This document shows, in pieces, positions 31,460-39,735 of a DNA stretch of 64,000 bases. The translations under genes and the position numbers were made by a program. Below the pieces are notes generated by a model. The model was not told the DNA's origin. It saw only the letters and a list, made by a program, of their open reading frames with translations, and did no database searches. Numbering within the stretch: position 1 is the stretch's first letter; each line of letters begins with the position of its first letter. The DNA is from Candidatus Peregrinibacteria bacterium (lineage in GTDB: Bacteria; Patescibacteriota; Gracilibacteria; UBA1369; 2-02-FULL-48-14): positions 1 to 64,000 of the forward strand of contig JABHVW010000015.1 in the NCBI GenBank assembly GCA_018658105.1, given 5' to 3'.

Positions 31460-31671
31460 GTGAAAATATAATGTTGTTTTACTGTAAGACCTGTCAAAGG
31501 GCGAGCAAGGATGCCAAAAAGCATCCTAAAAAATACGAATATAAATGCCCGCACTGCAAAGGTGATCGGGTTGTTTTTGGTACAGAAAAGGCGATTTGTG
31601 ATTTTTTCAGAATTAAAGAAACAATGCTTGCAAGAATGCTGAGTGACGCTCCTAACCCAGAAAAGAAATGA
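31456..31671 (+). CDS. Small zinc-ribbon-like protein
   Basis: YCKTCQRASKDAKKHPKKYEYKCPHCKGDRVVFG; 71 aa, start/stop overlaps both neighbours. Confidence 0.65.
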   Translation: MSENIMLFYCKTCQRASKDAKKHPKKYEYKCPHCKGDRVVFGTEKAICDFFRIKETMLARMLSDAPNPEKK

Positions 31672-32672
31672 CAACTTACGAAGATTCTGGCGTAAATGTG
31701 GAGAAAGGGGATGCATGTTCTCGATTGGCTTATGAAGCTGCGAAGGCAACTTTTGCAGGTCGTGAAGGCATGATTGGGGCTCCTGCTATTTTAGAAGGTG
31801 GCTTTAGTGGCGCGATTGATATGGGAGATTTTTTTCTAGTGCAAAATGACGATGGGGTCGGAAGCAAAATGATGGTGGCCGAAGCGCTTGGTATTTTTGA
31901 TACTGTTGGGCGAGATTTGGTGGCGATGGTTGCGGATGATGCTATTTGCGTTGGGGCGGAGGTAATTTCTTTGACCAATACTGTGGACATTGAATCTGTT
32001 GATGAAGCTGTTATTGGGCCGATGATGGAGGGCTTGCGGGAAGCGTGTTTGGAGCAAAAAATTGTGGTTCCTGGTGGAGAGATTGCTGAACTTGGTGGCC
32101 AGGTGAATGGGGTGATTTGGAATGCTACGGCAGTTGGAATTGTTGAGAAAGACAAATTTATTGATGGCTCAAAGATTGCCGCAGGTGATGTGATTTTAGG
32201 ATTGCGTTCTGCTGGTTTTCGCTCAAATGGATTTAGTTTGATTCGGAAAATTTTGACTGACAAATTTGGTGAAGATTGGGCATCTGCTGAGTTTGCCGAT
32301 GGGCAGACTTGGGGTGAAGTGGTGCTTGAGCCGAGCTTGATTTATCATCGAGGGCTTTTGAATTTACTTGGAGCTTATGGTGAGGCGAGGCCTGTTGATG
32401 TGCATGGTTTGGTGCATGTGACTGGGGGTGGATTAGATGCGAACTTTGCTCGTGTGCTGCCGGAAGGCTTGCGCGCCGAGTGGGGGGATTTGTGGGCGCC
32501 GCATGAGGCGATGGTGAAGTTGATGGAGATTGGCTCTGTGCCTGATGACGAGGCGCGCAAGACTTGGAATATGGGGACTGGAATGATTGTGGTTGTGGCA
32601 GAATCTGATGTTGATGCTGCGATTGCTGCGTTGGATGGCTTTGAAGTTAAGGCTGTTGGTAAGGTGGCGTAA
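31668..32672 (+). CDS. purM: Phosphoribosylformylglycinamidine cyclo-ligase (AIR synthase)
   Basis: YEDSGVNVEKGDACSRL, NDDGVGSKMMVAEALG, LGLRSAGFRSNGFSLIRK, HVTGGGLDANFARVLPEGL. Confidence 0.93.
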   Translation: MTTYEDSGVNVEKGDACSRLAYEAAKATFAGREGMIGAPAILEGGFSGAIDMGDFFLVQNDDGVGSKMMVAEALGIFDTVGRDLVAMVADDAICVGAEVISLTNTVDIESVDEAVIGPMMEGLREACLEQKIVVPGGEIAELGGQVNGVIWNATAVGIVEKDKFIDGSKIAAGDVILGLRSAGFRSNGFSLIRKILTDKFGEDWASAEFADGQTWGEVVLEPSLIYHRGLLNLLGAYGEARPVDVHGLVHVTGGGLDANFARVLPEGLRAEWGDLWAPHEAMVKLMEIGSVPDDEARKTWNMGTGMIVVVAESDVDAAIAALDGFEVKAVGKVA

Positions 32673-32734
32673 TGGCGTAATGGTTTCAGCTTTTTTTCAG
32701 GTATTTTTCAGATTTCTTTGTTTAGTGTGGAAGC

Positions 32735-33601
32735 ATGAAAGTTTCCGCCCTGCCAATTTCTGACCCTAGGTATCCTGCATTGCTGCGCGAAATTTATGAT
32801 CCGCCGGCGCAATTGTTTTACGTGGGGAATTTAGATGTACTTGAAAGGCAATGCATTGCGATTGTTGGTACGAGGCGGTGCAGCTCATATGGTGAGTCGA
32901 AGGCTTATTCTTTTGCGAAAGATTTGAGCCGGCATGGGGTTTGTGTTGTGAGCGGTCTTGCTTATGGCATTGATGCGGCTGCGCACAAAGGTGCGCTTGA
33001 GGGCAGTGGCTCGACTATTGCAGTTTTGGCGCAGGGTTTGCCCGAAATAATGCCAAGACGGAATGTTTGGTTGGCGAAGAAAATTGTTGAAAAAGGAGGT
33101 TTGCTTTTGTGTGAGAAAGAGGCCGGAAGTGAAACTTTTAAGTCGAGTTATTTAGAAAGGAATAGGCTGATATCTGGGCTGTGTAAAGGCACCTTATTGA
33201 TTGAAGCTCCGTGGCGAAGTGGAGCATTAAATACTGCTAAACATGCCCTTAATCAAAATAGGGAAGTAATGGCGATTCCTGGTCGCATTGGTGATGAAAT
33301 GAGTTCGGGTACCAATAAGTTGTTGCAAGGCGGCGCTCGCTTGATAATGGGGTCTGACGAGCTGATTGAAGCGCTTGGCCTAAGGTATGAAAGCCTGGCA
33401 ATTGAAGGTTTGACTGGCCTGCAGTTGGAGCTGGTGAATTTGCTTAAGAAAAATGCGCTGACTGGCTCTGAACTTGGTGAGCTTTTTGCTGGAGATTTAA
33501 AAAATTTATATTCTGCTCTAGGTGCACTTGAGCTGAATGGAATTGTGAAATTAACAAATGAAATGCGCTATGCAGTTTGCTCTGGCGGCAGAGGCGGCTG
33601 A
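32735..33601 (+). CDS. dprA: DNA-processing protein DprA
   Basis: IAIVGTRRCSSYGE, VVSGLAYGIDAAAHKGALE, GSTIAVLAQGL, ERNRLISGLCKGTLLIEAPWRSGALNTAKHAL. Confidence 0.95.
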   Translation: MKVSALPISDPRYPALLREIYDPPAQLFYVGNLDVLERQCIAIVGTRRCSSYGESKAYSFAKDLSRHGVCVVSGLAYGIDAAAHKGALEGSGSTIAVLAQGLPEIMPRRNVWLAKKIVEKGGLLLCEKEAGSETFKSSYLERNRLISGLCKGTLLIEAPWRSGALNTAKHALNQNREVMAIPGRIGDEMSSGTNKLLQGGARLIMGSDELIEALGLRYESLAIEGLTGLQLELVNLLKKNALTGSELGELFAGDLKNLYSALGALELNGIVKLTNEMRYAVCSGGRGG

Positions 33602-35367
33602 GTTGCTTGTGGTGCCTGAGTCGCTTGTGGCGCTTCTGTATCATTCTCGATTCTTTCTTTAGTGCTGTGAACTGAGATGTCTGTGACACGTTCAATTTCG
33701 CTTAGACTTGTGAAACCGCGAAGTACTTTTGATATTCCGTCTTCACCCATTGTGAACATACCTTGCTTACGGATAATTTCGAAAAGTTCGCTAGTAGATG
33801 CTCCGGCTAGGATTTTCTCTTTTAGCTCGTCTGTGTTTTCGAATATTTCGGCAACTGCAAGCTGGCCAAGGTAACCTGTTTGGCTACACTTTTCACAGCC
33901 GGCTCCCTTTGGAAGAGTTGGAGGCAATGTCATGTTAACGCTTGGGTCAATTTGACTCATGCCCTTCAAAGCTTCGTTAATTGTTTGCCTTTCTGCATCG
34001 CTTAATGGATGTTGTTCTGCACAGTATGGACAGATTTTACGAACCAAACGCTGCGCCAGGACCATGCTTAAAGAAGGTGCAATCATGAATGGTTTAAGGC
34101 CAATATTTTGGAGTCGAGGCACTGTTTCTATTGCACTATTTGTGTGCAAAGTACTTAGCAAAATGTGACCGGTTAGTGCGGCTTGTGCAGCAGTTTCGGC
34201 CGTGTCATTGTCACGTATTTCACCAATCATAACTATGTCTGGATCTTGCCTTAAAATTGCACGTAGACCTGTGCTGAATGTGTAATCACGCTTTTGGTTT
34301 ATTTGACTCTGAGTAATACCTTTCAAATGATATTCGATTGGATCTTCGAGAGTTATGATTTTGTTTTCGGGCTGATTGAACTGATTCAAAAGGGCATATA
34401 GCGTTGTTGTTTTACCTGAGCCAGTTGGGCCGGTAACAAGTACCATTCCATTTGGCAAAGTAAGCGCCTTTTGTAGTAGTGCTAGGTTGCGACCTTCGTA
34501 ACCGAGGTCTTCAAAACTAAGTGATTTCTTTTTTGAGTCGAGAAGCCTACATACAAAACTTTCTGAATATTCAGTTGGGATTGAAGAGACACGAACGTCA
34601 ATTTTTCGTTCGTTTACATTGAAGAAAAATCTTCCGTCTTGTGGAATATTATCCACATTCAATTTCATTCCTGCTTTGTATTTCAGCTGATTGCTGATGT
34701 AGTTGTATGTTCCGCGATCAATTTGCAAAACTTCTTGGAGTACGCCATCGATTCTGAAACGAACCACAACCGTGCCGTCTTCTGGCTGGAAATGGATGTC
34801 TGATGCGCCGGTTTTTAGCGCACCTACGTTAATAAAATTCAGTGCTTCCTCAGCAGTAACTGATTGAATTTTCGTTTTAAGAGAACTTAAGTTTTCAATT
34901 TCTTGCTGATATGACTCGATTTTTTCTTCGTCAATTATATTCTCCGTTTTGATCTCATGTACTTTTGAAAGATCTCCATATGCCTGCAGTGCAGCCTTAA
35001 GACCTGTCTCTGATGCGAGGTTTACATTGATTGCAAAACCTTCATCTTTTAGTTTGCGAATAATTGCCTGAGTGCCAGGGCTTGTTGGATGCACAATTGC
35101 GATACGGATTTTTTTACCCACTTTGAAAAATGGGATTACCATAGACTGATTTGCATCTTGGCCTGAAACAAGCTTTAGATGATCTGGATTTATATGGACA
35201 CTTGCGATGTCTATATAATTCATACCCATTTTTTGGGCACGACCAGCTGCTTCTCGTTCCTCAAAATCACGGTTAATCGAAGTCACCGGATTTGCACCCA
35301 CAGCTTTGTCAGCTGTTACACGTGCATCGGTTTGAACTTGTGTAGTTGCGTAATTCTGGTCTGCCAT
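33568..35367 (-). CDS. pilB: Type II/IV secretion system ATPase, GspE/PilB family
   Basis: VLVTGPTGSGKTTTLYALL, DPIEYHLKGITQSQIN, LRQDPDIVMIGEIRDNDTAETAAQAALTGHILLSTLHTN, CPYC/CEKC zinc motif. Confidence 0.93.
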   Translation of the reverse strand: MADQNYATTQVQTDARVTADKAVGANPVTSINRDFEEREAAGRAQKMGMNYIDIASVHINPDHLKLVSGQDANQSMVIPFFKVGKKIRIAIVHPTSPGTQAIIRKLKDEGFAINVNLASETGLKAALQAYGDLSKVHEIKTENIIDEEKIESYQQEIENLSSLKTKIQSVTAEEALNFINVGALKTGASDIHFQPEDGTVVVRFRIDGVLQEVLQIDRGTYNYISNQLKYKAGMKLNVDNIPQDGRFFFNVNERKIDVRVSSIPTEYSESFVCRLLDSKKKSLSFEDLGYEGRNLALLQKALTLPNGMVLVTGPTGSGKTTTLYALLNQFNQPENKIITLEDPIEYHLKGITQSQINQKRDYTFSTGLRAILRQDPDIVMIGEIRDNDTAETAAQAALTGHILLSTLHTNSAIETVPRLQNIGLKPFMIAPSLSMVLAQRLVRKICPYCAEQHPLSDAERQTINEALKGMSQIDPSVNMTLPPTLPKGAGCEKCSQTGYLGQLAVAEIFENTDELKEKILAGASTSELFEIIRKQGMFTMGEDGISKVLRGFTSLSEIERVTDISVHSTKERIENDTEAPQATQAPQATQPPLPPEQTA

Positions 35368-35436
35368 CGCGGATTAGCTATAATTATATCTAACAATTAT
35401 AGCAGATCTTACCTGTTTTGACCAGTGTTTAGAGGC

Positions 35437-36735
35437 TTATTTTGCTCCTTTCACAGCTTCAACGATTTGTTCTGCTTCTTCTTCTGTAACTCCATCAACT
35501 TGAGTAAAGTCTTTAGCACTTAGACCCTTAAGCTGTGCAACCTGTTCAAGGCTTACTGCAGCCAATTTCTCTTTAATCTCGTCTGATAGGTCAAGCTCTG
35601 TAATCATCATTACTACTTCTGGCTCAGCTGGCTTAGCTGCTGCACTAGATGATGACTTACCACCAGAACCTTCTGAAGATTTACCTGCTGGTGCTGGTGA
35701 CATATCTGGATCTGCATCAAGGATGTCAATTTCCCAACCTGTTAAGTTTGAAGCCAAACGTACATTTTGACCATTTTTACCAATCGCTAGAGCTCTTTGA
35801 TCTTGAGCAACATAGACTTTTGCGAGTTTTTTATCTTCTTCTACCTCTACTTTTGCAATTTTTGCTGGTTTGAGCGCCTCTTGGATGAATTTAGCAGCAT
35901 TTTCATCCCAAGGAATTACATCAATTCTTTCACCTGAAAGTTCTTGAGTTATAGTTTGAACACGGCTACCTCCTTGACCTACACAAGCCCCAATTGGATC
36001 TACTTGCTCATCATTTGAATGAACAGCAACTTTACAACGAACACCAGGTTCGCGGGCAATACCCTTGATCTCAACTGTTCCAGCTTTGATTTCTGGAATT
36101 TCTAACTCCATAAGCTTTGCAACAAGCTTAGGATGAGTTCTTGAAATTAGAAGCTGTGGCCCCTTGTTGGTTTTAATTACTTTATCTAGATATAATTTGA
36201 TTCTTTGCCCACCATAGTATTGCTCAGTAGGAATTTGCTCACGAGCTGGCAGCAATGCTGTGATTCCGCCAAGTTCAACATAGACATGATTGTTGTCTAC
36301 ACGGTGGATTAGAGCATTGATTAATTCGTTTTGACGTTCTTTGAAAGTTTCGAACATGAAATCACGTTCTGCCTCTTGAATTCTTTGGATAATCACTTGT
36401 TTTGCTGCTTGTGCAGCGATTCTTCCGTAACTAATTGGAGTTACATCTATGCGAACTTCTTCTTCAACTTTGATATCTTTGTTTATCTTTTTTGCAGCAG
36501 AAAGAGAAATTTCATATTCTTCATTTTCAACTTCATCTACTACTTCTTTAACAATAAAAACAGACACATTTTCTGTTTTTGCATCAATGTCTACATCAAT
36601 AACTTGGTCTTTTGTACCGTAGTCTTTTCTGTAAGCTGTTCGAATTGCAGCTTCTACTATCTCAAGAATAGTTTCTTCAGGCAGGCTTTTTTCGCTACAT
36701 AGTTGTCGGATTGCCGACATAAATTGATGATGCAT
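35437..36735 (-). CDS. nusA: Transcription termination/antitermination protein NusA
   Basis: S1 domain, KH region VRCKVAVHSNDEQVDPIGACVGQGGSRVQTITQELSGERIDVI, AIGKNGQNVRLASNLTGWEIDI. Confidence 0.96.
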   Translation of the reverse strand: MHHQFMSAIRQLCSEKSLPEETILEIVEAAIRTAYRKDYGTKDQVIDVDIDAKTENVSVFIVKEVVDEVENEEYEISLSAAKKINKDIKVEEEVRIDVTPISYGRIAAQAAKQVIIQRIQEAERDFMFETFKERQNELINALIHRVDNNHVYVELGGITALLPAREQIPTEQYYGGQRIKLYLDKVIKTNKGPQLLISRTHPKLVAKLMELEIPEIKAGTVEIKGIAREPGVRCKVAVHSNDEQVDPIGACVGQGGSRVQTITQELSGERIDVIPWDENAAKFIQEALKPAKIAKVEVEEDKKLAKVYVAQDQRALAIGKNGQNVRLASNLTGWEIDILDADPDMSPAPAGKSSEGSGGKSSSSAAAKPAEPEVVMMITELDLSDEIKEKLAAVSLEQVAQLKGLSAKDFTQVDGVTEEEAEQIVEAVKGAK

Positions 36736-36763
36736 TTTGATTTGTTGTTATGGGAAGATCAGC

Positions 36764-36777
36764 AGGGTAATTACCCT
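36764..36777. repeat. Perfect 14-bp palindrome AGGGTAATTACCCT in the nusA leader
   Basis: Read directly: AGGGTAA|TTACCCT. Confidence 0.8.
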
Positions 36778-36782
36778 ACGAT

Positions 36783-36832
36783 CAATTTATTACGATTATG
36801 TGCCTGGATTTTAGCGTAATCGTAATAAATTG
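36783..36832. repeat. Perfect 16-bp inverted repeat upstream of nusA
   Basis: CAATTTATTACGATTA (36783-36798) ... TAATCGTAATAAATTG (36817-36832), 18-nt spacer. Confidence 0.88.
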
Positions 36833-36847
36833 GCAAGTGATGAGAGA

Positions 36848-37306
36848 TTATATATCTTCATTTAATGAAAAGACTATCGATGGAGAGAAGCCGCGTGATG
36901 CCAAAAATCGAGTGCGTTTTTGATAAAGCTTTTTTGGAGACATAGGCTTTTGAACTCGATTGAACTTTTCAAGAGCTTTAAGTGCGACTTCTTTTTCGTT
37001 GATGTTAAGCGAATCCCAGACTGAGTTTGTGACTTTTGTTGGAATTCCTTTTCTATATAATCTTTGTGCAATTTTGCGTGGCCCTTGAGGGTTCAAATTG
37101 ATTGAGTTTTCTATAGTACGACGAATATAATCTTCGTCATTTAACAGGTTTAATTCGCCAAGCCGATTAATAATTTTGTCTTCATTTTCCTTATTGTGCT
37201 CTTTGCGCTTTTTAAGTTTTTCACGCAGCTCGTGGACGCTATGCGAGCGACGTGAAATTGCTCGTATAGCGTAGTCCATAAGCTTTTGATAATCTTGCCC
37301 CTCCAT
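36848..37306 (-). CDS. recX: Regulatory protein RecX
   Basis: YAIRAISRRSHSVHELREKLKKR, LNDEDYIRRTIENSINLNPQGPRKIAQRLYRKGI; immediately downstream of recA. Confidence 0.9.
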   Translation of the reverse strand: MEGQDYQKLMDYAIRAISRRSHSVHELREKLKKRKEHNKENEDKIINRLGELNLLNDEDYIRRTIENSINLNPQGPRKIAQRLYRKGIPTKVTNSVWDSLNINEKEVALKALEKFNRVQKPMSPKKLYQKRTRFLASRGFSPSIVFSLNEDI

Positions 37307-38346
37307 TATGTTGCAAGTTTATCGCGTACTAGTTTTTCTAGTTCATTAGTAATTTTTTTGTTTTCTCTTAAGAAAGCTTTACTCTTTTCGCGACCTTGGC
37401 CAAGTTTGTTTTCACCGTAGCTGTAGAAAGCTCCTGCTTTGCGTACAAACTCATACTTGGTAGCGAGATCGAGAATGTCCCCTTCTTTTGAAATACCTTG
37501 ATTGTAAAGAATGTCGAATTCAGCCGTTTTGAAAGGTGGTGCAATTTTATTTTTTACAACTTTCACACGAGTTCTGTTCCCAACTAATTCTTTTTCACCA
37601 GATTCATCTGTACCTTCTAATTTACCAATTCGTCGAATTTCCATACGAACTGAAGAATAGAATTTGAGAGCTTGCCCACCTGTAGTAGTTTCTGGATTAC
37701 CGAACATCACACCAATCTTCATTCTAATTTGATTTAAGAAGATGATAGTACAGTTTGACTTACTCACCGCTCCAGTTAACTTACGAAGCGCCTGACTCAT
37801 TAAACGAGCATGCAGACCCATTTGGGCATCACCCATGTCGCCTTCAATTTCTGCTCGTGGCGTAAGTGCAGCAACTGAATCTATAACGATGATGTCTACT
37901 GCATTTGAACGCACTAAAGTTTCTGTAATTTCTAAAGCTTGCTCACCATTATCTGGTTGAGACAGGAGAAGTTTATCGGTATCTACTCCGATCTTTTCTG
38001 CATAGGATGGATCGAGCGCATGCTCTGCATCAATGAAAGCTGCCGTGCCACCTAGCTTTTGAATTTCTGCAATAATGTGCAGAGTTAGTGTTGTTTTCCC
38101 AGAACTTTCTGGACCGTAAATTTCAACTACGCGGCCTTTAGGTATACCGCCACCGAGTGCTAGGTCGAGAGAGATTGAACCACTTGGAGTAGTTTCGATA
38201 TCCATATGTTTGGACTCCCCCAGCTTCATAATTGAACCTGTCCCATAATTTTTTTCAATTTGAGACATTGCAAGTTCGAGGGCTTTTAATTTGCCTTCTT
38301 TTTGAGTGTTGTTTGAAGCTTCTTCGCTTCCTTTTTTCTTTGCCAT
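37306..38346 (-). CDS. recA: Recombinase RecA
   Basis: [81 protein letters not shown]; start at MAKKKG preferred. Confidence 0.98.
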   Translation of the reverse strand: MAKKKGSEEASNNTQKEGKLKALELAMSQIEKNYGTGSIMKLGESKHMDIETTPSGSISLDLALGGGIPKGRVVEIYGPESSGKTTLTLHIIAEIQKLGGTAAFIDAEHALDPSYAEKIGVDTDKLLLSQPDNGEQALEITETLVRSNAVDIIVIDSVAALTPRAEIEGDMGDAQMGLHARLMSQALRKLTGAVSKSNCTIIFLNQIRMKIGVMFGNPETTTGGQALKFYSSVRMEIRRIGKLEGTDESGEKELVGNRTRVKVVKNKIAPPFKTAEFDILYNQGISKEGDILDLATKYEFVRKAGAFYSYGENKLGQGREKSKAFLRENKKITNELEKLVRDKLAT

Positions 38347-38380
38347 AATTTGTGGAGTTAAGTAATAGGCGTTTGATAGG

Positions 38381-38409
38381 ATGTTAGGTGAGTGCGCACT
38401 CACCGTCAA
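38381..38409 (-). promoter_or_regulatory. Candidate recA promoter with an 18-bp palindromic operator in the spacer
   Basis: Minus strand TTGACG-GTGAGTGCGCACTCACC(17)-TAACAT; GGTGAGTGC|GCACTCACC at 38387-38404. Confidence 0.75.
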
Positions 38410-38480
38410 GTATTTTTGCAAAAAACGTGCTTTACATATAAAGGTTTTTTACGTGAAAGTCCTGAATTAAAGCTGAAACG

Positions 38481-39734
38481 TTACATGTTTTGCAAAGTTT
38501 GCGCGTGGAAGTTTGCGAAAATATTGCTGGTGACCAGAGTGGTGTAATCAAAATTTGCTTCGTTGCTTTTTACTGCCCAAACGATACCGTGTTTGATTGC
38601 TGTGACTTTTTCTGAGCCAATATGATGGTGAATTTTTTGTGTTTTTGCTTCGCCGTGGCTATCTTCAATATCGCGCACGAGGAAGATTTGTATGCCCTCG
38701 GGATGATCAAAAGTTTCATCGTCTTTAACTGCAAGTACATTTTCTTTGTTGGTGTTGAGCAATTCGCCGGAGGCAATTAGCTCTTCTGCGAGTTTGTCTT
38801 GGTTGATTCCTGGAGCATGCTGTATTTCGTAATGAACCCATTTTGCGACTTCGAGATTGTGGCCTTTTAAGTTGAGTGCGTTTTGCACAGTTTGCGCTTC
38901 GTTGTCTGTAATAATTAGCTGGATGTATAGTTCAATCGTGTTCGCTTGATGAGTGTATTGGGTCGTTTTCGGGCGATTTTCTGTGAATTCGAGCGGCTCT
39001 GTTGTGCCAGTGAGCGCTTCCCCCTCCATATACTTTCGCATTGAAGTGAAGATTTTTGGCATAGGCGCACTTGGCGCGCGTTCAGGATGAGGCATAATCG
39101 CCATAACATTTCCTTGAGGGTTGCAGATTGCGGCTGCGTCGTCGATGGCACCGTTTGGATTGATCGGATCGTAGCGGAAAACTATCTGATTATTTTCTTG
39201 AAGTTTTTCAAGGAGGCCGGGTGTGATTGTTGTGAAGCGGCCTTCCCCATGAGCAGCAGGTGCCCAAGTTTCTTCGTTCAAATCGTAGTCAATTGTGAAT
39301 GCTGTGCGACCTTTTGGGGCTGCACTTTTCATGGTCACGTTTTCGTTGTAGAAACCTGTTCCGATTAGTTTGCCATCTTGCATTCGGCGGTTGTGTGCGA
39401 GGGACATGAGCAGTTCGTGGTTCGCTCCGCCTGGCACGAGACCTGTTTCAATTAGATTTTGAGCTCCGTTACAAATGCCAAGAACTGGTTTGCCTTTTGC
39501 TGCTTGAACTTTAATTTCGTCCATAACTGGATCGAGCGAGGCGATTAGGCCTGCGCGTACGCGATCTTCGTAGGCGAATCCACCTGCAATTACGAAGCCG
39601 TCGAAGTCGTCGAGTTTTTTTGGATCGTCATTCCAGCGGAAAAATTCGCCGTGCATTCCTGCATCTTTTAGCGCACGAACTGTTTCGTACTCTGAGTTTA
39701 CACCTGGGAATTGTATTACTGCGACTTTTTTCAT
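38481..39734 (-). CDS. purQ: FGAM synthase glutaminase subunit PurQ with C-terminal PurS-like extension
   Basis: VAVIQFPGVNSEYETVRALKDAGM, VIAGGFAYEDRVRAG, GKPVLGICNGAQNLIE, IMPHPERAP; extra ~170-aa C-terminal region. Confidence 0.88.
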   Translation of the reverse strand: MKKVAVIQFPGVNSEYETVRALKDAGMHGEFFRWNDDPKKLDDFDGFVIAGGFAYEDRVRAGLIASLDPVMDEIKVQAAKGKPVLGICNGAQNLIETGLVPGGANHELLMSLAHNRRMQDGKLIGTGFYNENVTMKSAAPKGRTAFTIDYDLNEETWAPAAHGEGRFTTITPGLLEKLQENNQIVFRYDPINPNGAIDDAAAICNPQGNVMAIMPHPERAPSAPMPKIFTSMRKYMEGEALTGTTEPLEFTENRPKTTQYTHQANTIELYIQLIITDNEAQTVQNALNLKGHNLEVAKWVHYEIQHAPGINQDKLAEELIASGELLNTNKENVLAVKDDETFDHPEGIQIFLVRDIEDSHGEAKTQKIHHHIGSEKVTAIKHGIVWAVKSNEANFDYTTLVTSNIFANFHAQTLQNM

Positions 39735-39735
39735 T

